NCBI RefSeq assembly: GCF_032854445.1 | Contig: NC_088307.1 | Coordinates: 14,396,017 to 14,460,016 of the forward strand | Origin: Liolophura sinensis | Taxonomy: Eukaryota > Mollusca > Polyplacophora > Chitonida > Chitonidae | Direction: 5' to 3' | Length of the DNA stretch: 64,000 bases | In this document: positions 60,210 to 64,000 of the stretch, piece after piece | Numbering within the stretch: the stretch's first letter is position 1 | How the letters are laid out: the number at the start of each line of letters is the position of its first letter | Made by a program: the position numbers and the translations under genes | The notes under the pieces: generated by a model | The model's input: the letters and a program-made list of their open reading frames with translations, nothing else | Databases searched by the model: none | What the model was told of the DNA's origin: nothing

Positions 60210-61065
60210 TTTTTTTCGTTTCCGCCTTAAACCTTCACAATCGATACCATTGTACAGATGAGAAGCTCCTCTTTGCCAAGGAAATGTGTTTACTCCTGAC
60301 AATGTTTCTTCAGAAATAGTGTAATGAGAGAAAAAATATACTCATCGATTTTCAAGAAAACAAAAAATCTTTAAGAAAAAGTGTAGATTGCGCCTCAAGC
60401 ACACAGCGAAAACACGTTCAACCATTTGATATGTTGTAGCAGATAAATATATCATCAGCTTATTTGCTTGGTAGGAATAGTTTAAAAAAATTGGGTGTGT
60501 GAGGAAATGTACGTTTGTTTACGGCACTACGAAGGATCGGCCACAGAAAGATTCTATAATAACTTCAAATTTCAAAACCCAGCACAATTCTGTAATTTTC
60601 CGAATCTACATTTACCGAGTATAAAACTTGCTCGACCTCCAACCGCCAGAGGAGAAAGGGTTTCTTGGTGAAAAGCCACCGAAAAAGTATTTCGAATTAA
60701 AAATTCTAATTTTTGGTCGAATCGGAAGTGTATTTTATTTGATGAAAACCAGCATTTTTGGACATTTTTCCAGTCTCATTAAACAAGCTACAATGTTATC
60801 TAAAATATATGAATGTTTTTAAATATAACTGGGCTCTTTTAAGCCTTTCGATTCATTCCTGTCTATCTATTTTCAAGTAGATAAAAGCCGTATTCCAAGC
60901 TTTCACGATCAATAACATTCCATTGAAGGTCAGAAACTCATCTTCGTAAAGGAAATGTGTTTCATGCGATGTTCCATTTGAAATGGGGACAAGGAGAGAA
61001 AAACTATACTCATCGATGTCCAGTGAAACGCAAAATTTGCAAGAAAAAAAGATATGGATTGATCT
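60210..61065 (+). repeat. Diverged tandem duplication, period about 670
   Basis: Copies at about 60210-60400 and 60880-61065 share AAGGAAATGTGTTT (60279 and 60949), a TATACTCATCGAT stretch and AAGAAAAA ends. Between them I see nothing coding. Confidence 0.55.
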
Positions 61066-61600
61066 TTAAATTTAAGAAGGCATTTTGATGAGATTACAGG
61101 TTCAGTTGACTTTTTCAGTCATTCGGTTGATTGGCCAGACGATATAGTTACCTCAAATTGCGTGCATAGAAAGTTAGGAAATGTAATTTTGTCCATTGTC
61201 GTAAACTGCCAATTCTCTAAATTAGTAAAAGATATGTTTCCTTTAATTCTCGAACGTTTTTACCATAGTTTTCAACGTTCCACCCTTCACCGCACACCAT
61301 GCAAGAATACAATGTCCAGTAGATTCCGCCTCTTTTTGAAAACTTTCCTAATAATGTGTTCTACTCTACATGATCATAATCTAATTCCTGGGATCAAAAC
61401 ACATCATGTACACTACTTGTACGTTCCACTGATTGTCATCTTGTGATACCTAATCACATACATTAACGCCCACATTACCTACATTCTTTTTGCATTGTCT
61501 TAATTCTCTACAGCCCCTTATTGCACTCGCCCCAGTTACAGGTACATGTGTATCAACCCATTATATCTGGTACCATTACTGAGATAGTGACAATTTTTTT
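61066..61600. other. No gene seen
   Basis: A 94-codon frame at 61162-61446 has no recognisable domain. Confidence 0.35.
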
Positions 61601-61609
61601 TCACCTAGC

Positions 61610-62515
61610 TTCACATCCTATCCAACTCAATATTCCACCCAACTCATTATCCAGTCTAGCCCAATATCCCATCTAACTCTATATCCCATTTAGCTCCACA
61701 TCCCAGCCAACTCAATATCCCATCCAACTCCACATCCATCCTACTCAATAGTCCATCCAGCTCTACATTCAATTCACTCAAAACGCCATCCAATTCAATG
61801 CCCCATCCGGCTGTTCATCCCATCCAACTATATCCCATCTAACTCATTATTCCATCCAGCTCCATATCCCATCGAACTTCGTATCCCATCCAACTCTATA
61901 TCCCATTCAGCTCCGCATCCCATCCAACTCAATACCACATTATTTCAATTTCCCATCCGGCTGCTCATCTCATTCAGCTCAATAACCCATCCAACTCTAT
62001 ATTCCATCCAGTTCCTCATCTCATCCAACAATATCCCATCCAACATAGTGTCCCATCCAACTCAATATCCCATGCAGCTCTCCATCCCATCCAACTCAAT
62101 ATACAATCCAGATACACATTCATCCAACTGAATATCGCATCCAGCTCCACATCCACCGACCTCAAAATTCCACCCAGCTCCACATCTTATCTAACTGATT
62201 ATCCCATCCAGCTCCACGTTCCACCCAACTCAATACTCCATCTAGCTCCACATCCCACTCAACTCCAACATCTCATCCACCTCCACATCCCACCCAACTC
62301 AATATCCAATCCAGCTCCACAACACTTCCAACAAAGTATCTCATTGAGCTGTACATCCATCCAACACAATATCCCATCCAGCTCCACATCCCACCCAACT
62401 CAATATCCCATTCAACTCTTTATCTCACCCACCTCCACATCCCATCCAATTTAATATCCCATCCAGCTGCACATCCTCCCCCCCCCCCCCCCCCCCCACC
62501 CTCCACAACTCTACA
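61610..62515 (+). repeat. Degenerate 17-18 bp minisatellite with poly-C
   Basis: About 900 bases of units like ATCCCATCCAACTCAAT and ATCCCATCCAGCTCCAC. A C run of about 23 bases lies at 62476-62498. A second block of the same unit is at 63345-63580. Confidence 0.92.
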
Positions 62516-63344
62516 TCCCATTCAGCTTAGCATGACTGAGGCCAAACTTGCTTTGGTCTTAATTATGGTTATCCTGTCAATTTAGTCACACAATGAGACA
62601 GACTCGGTAGATGTCAACAGACAAGGGACATAACTCTGTTGAACTTTTCTGCTCGGCATTTCACAGCCCACCACAACACGACAAATCACGCGACAACTTC
62701 AACACAAATCGTTTAATAAATTAGAAAAAGAGCTTTCTACCGTTACTCTATGCGACATGAGTCATCACAAGAAGAGAAATTACGTAGAAACGGCTCGTCA
62801 TCCTGTAGAGTCATCAACGTCGCGAGGATCAAAAGACAAGCTTGATCAGGGAAGAGAAGTCTCTCTATGGTCTTGCCCTCTGGTGGTTTAGTCAATTAAA
62901 TTAGATCAACGGAACAAATTGAATGCAAAAGCCTGGGCGGAGAGACAGGAAATGCAGAACGATCGACATCTTTCTGATACAAAATGCCTGTGCTCTTTGA
63001 TGAATGCTACTAATCATGCTAGCGAAACAAGCGAGATGTTTTATAAGACACACACCACCACGACAAAAAGGAACAATACTAGACTGGTTTTCAATAAGTA
63101 GGCTAATTTTTCGCAATTAGGACGATGTGTTACGTGAGGAAAAGTTTCGAGAGTGCTATCAGACCGAATAACGGGAAAAACAGCAGAATGTTCAAAAAAA
63201 ATATTTCCAGTGACATAAAAAATTCCAAACCTCAAAGACCTTCTTGTCCTATTCAGTATATTTAGCAGCCGGCTATATCTGTATCTGTATTTCTTTTGGA
63301 ACAGTCCCCACCGGATAACGATGTTTGCTTTTTATCCAGCTTCA
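62516..63344. other. No gene seen; duplicated flank
   Basis: 62520-62665 and 63580-63725 share CACACAATGAGACAGA and ATAACTCTGT in the same order, so the minisatellite was duplicated with its flank. The frames at 62901-63235 have no domain. Confidence 0.5.
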
Positions 63345-63580
63345 CATTCATCCAGCTCAATATCACATCCAACTCAATATTCCATCCTATTCAATATCCC
63401 GTCCCATCTCAATATCCCACAAACCTCTGTGTTCCATCCAGCTTAGTATGCCATCAACTCCACATCCCATCCAACTCTATATCCCATCCAACTCAATATC
63501 TGATTCAGCTCAATATCCCATCCAACTCGATATCCCATCCAACTCGATATCCCATCCAATTCCATATCCTATCCAGCTGA
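63345..63580 (+). repeat. Second block of the 17-18 bp minisatellite
   Basis: Same unit as 61610-62515, with ATCCCATCCAACTCGAT units repeated. Open frames across it in several phases are by-products. Confidence 0.92.
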
Positions 63581-63736
63581 ACATGTCTTTGTGCTCAACT
63601 TGCTTTTGTGTCCATGATAGCTATCCAGTATATTAGGCACACAATGAGACAGATTCGGTGTGGCTCAACGGACACGGGATATAACTCTGTCAACCTTACA
63701 ACATCTGTGCGACATGTTCCTTTCACAACCCAGCAC

Positions 63737-63983
63737 TTAAGGACTCTGTGGCTCAGTTGGTTAGCGCGCTCGTGCAGCGTAATGACCTAGAAGCCAATGC
63801 GGTCGCTGAGAGCTCAAGTCCAGCTCATGCTGGCTTTCTCTCAAGCCACAAGTGGGAAGGTCTGGCACTACTTGCGGATGGTCGTGGGTTTCCATCGAGA
63901 TCTGCCCAGTTTCCTACCACCATAATGCTGACCACCGTCGTATAAGTGAAATATTATATGGCGTAAAATAAATAAATAAATAA
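63737..63983 (+). repeat. SINE A copy, full length
   Basis: It runs from GACTCTGTGGCTCAGTTGGT (head) through GAGCTCAAGTCC and GCGGATGGTCGTGGGTTTCC to AAGTGAAATATT and an AAATAAATAAATAAA tail, with a small deletion in the head and another near the 3' end. Confidence 0.88.
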
Positions 63984-64000
63984 ACTACAATCAAGCCAGC

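Noticed and set aside
63296-63636. Two overlapping frames of 94-103 codons rich in HPIQ/NSIS
   Set aside because: They come from the 17-18 bp minisatellite, which stays open in more than one phase.

Overview
This is eukaryotic, animal DNA and almost certainly molluscan, though I cannot fix the class. It has intron-rich genes, many copies of a tRNA-headed SINE whose 3' end carries a conserved block ending in an ATAA-type tail, and a GH5 beta-mannanase of the mollusc type. Nothing prokaryotic is present.

Layout. Positions 1-28,000 are an accessory, repeat-rich stretch with no intact host gene that I can support. It holds a dispersed repeat (one pair inverted), three fragments of one reverse-transcriptase family, a decayed DDE-type transposon with a C-terminal zinc finger (6976-9334), a pogo/Tigger-like transposase fossil (13663-14491), two LTR-element fossils (14751-15650 and 20740-21995), microsatellites, a 55-bp satellite and a hairpin element. 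Positions 28,000-56,000 are genic, with three good host genes: a beta-mannanase on the minus strand (30006-37895, six exons, 443 aa), MORN5 on the plus strand (37997-41099, five exons, 172 aa), and RABGGTB, the Rab geranylgeranyltransferase beta subunit, on the minus strand (44689 to about 55542, ten exons, 330 aa). The mannanase and MORN5 are head to head across a 101-bp shared promoter. Positions 56,000-64,000 are mostly minisatellites and SINEs.

How the genes relate. They share no pathway that I can see. The mannanase has unusual features that point one way: a signal peptide, both catalytic glutamates, then a C-terminal membrane span with a short tail that ends in an acidic dileucine signal, and two CLEAR-like E-boxes in its promoter. 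That suggests an endolysosomal membrane enzyme rather than a secreted digestive one. RABGGTB is complete by homology, and its zinc ligands fall at D238, C240 and H290, the numbers known for the rat enzyme.

Most notable signal. RABGGTB carries two separate tandem arrays made from its own coding exons. The acceptor plus the first 21 codons of exon 7 are repeated five times at 82 bp, giving a row of 3' splice sites. The coding end of exon 10 is repeated downstream of the stop codon, first at about 105 bp and then as a 96-98 bp satellite. Several of these copies still read as recognisable versions of the protein's C-terminus.
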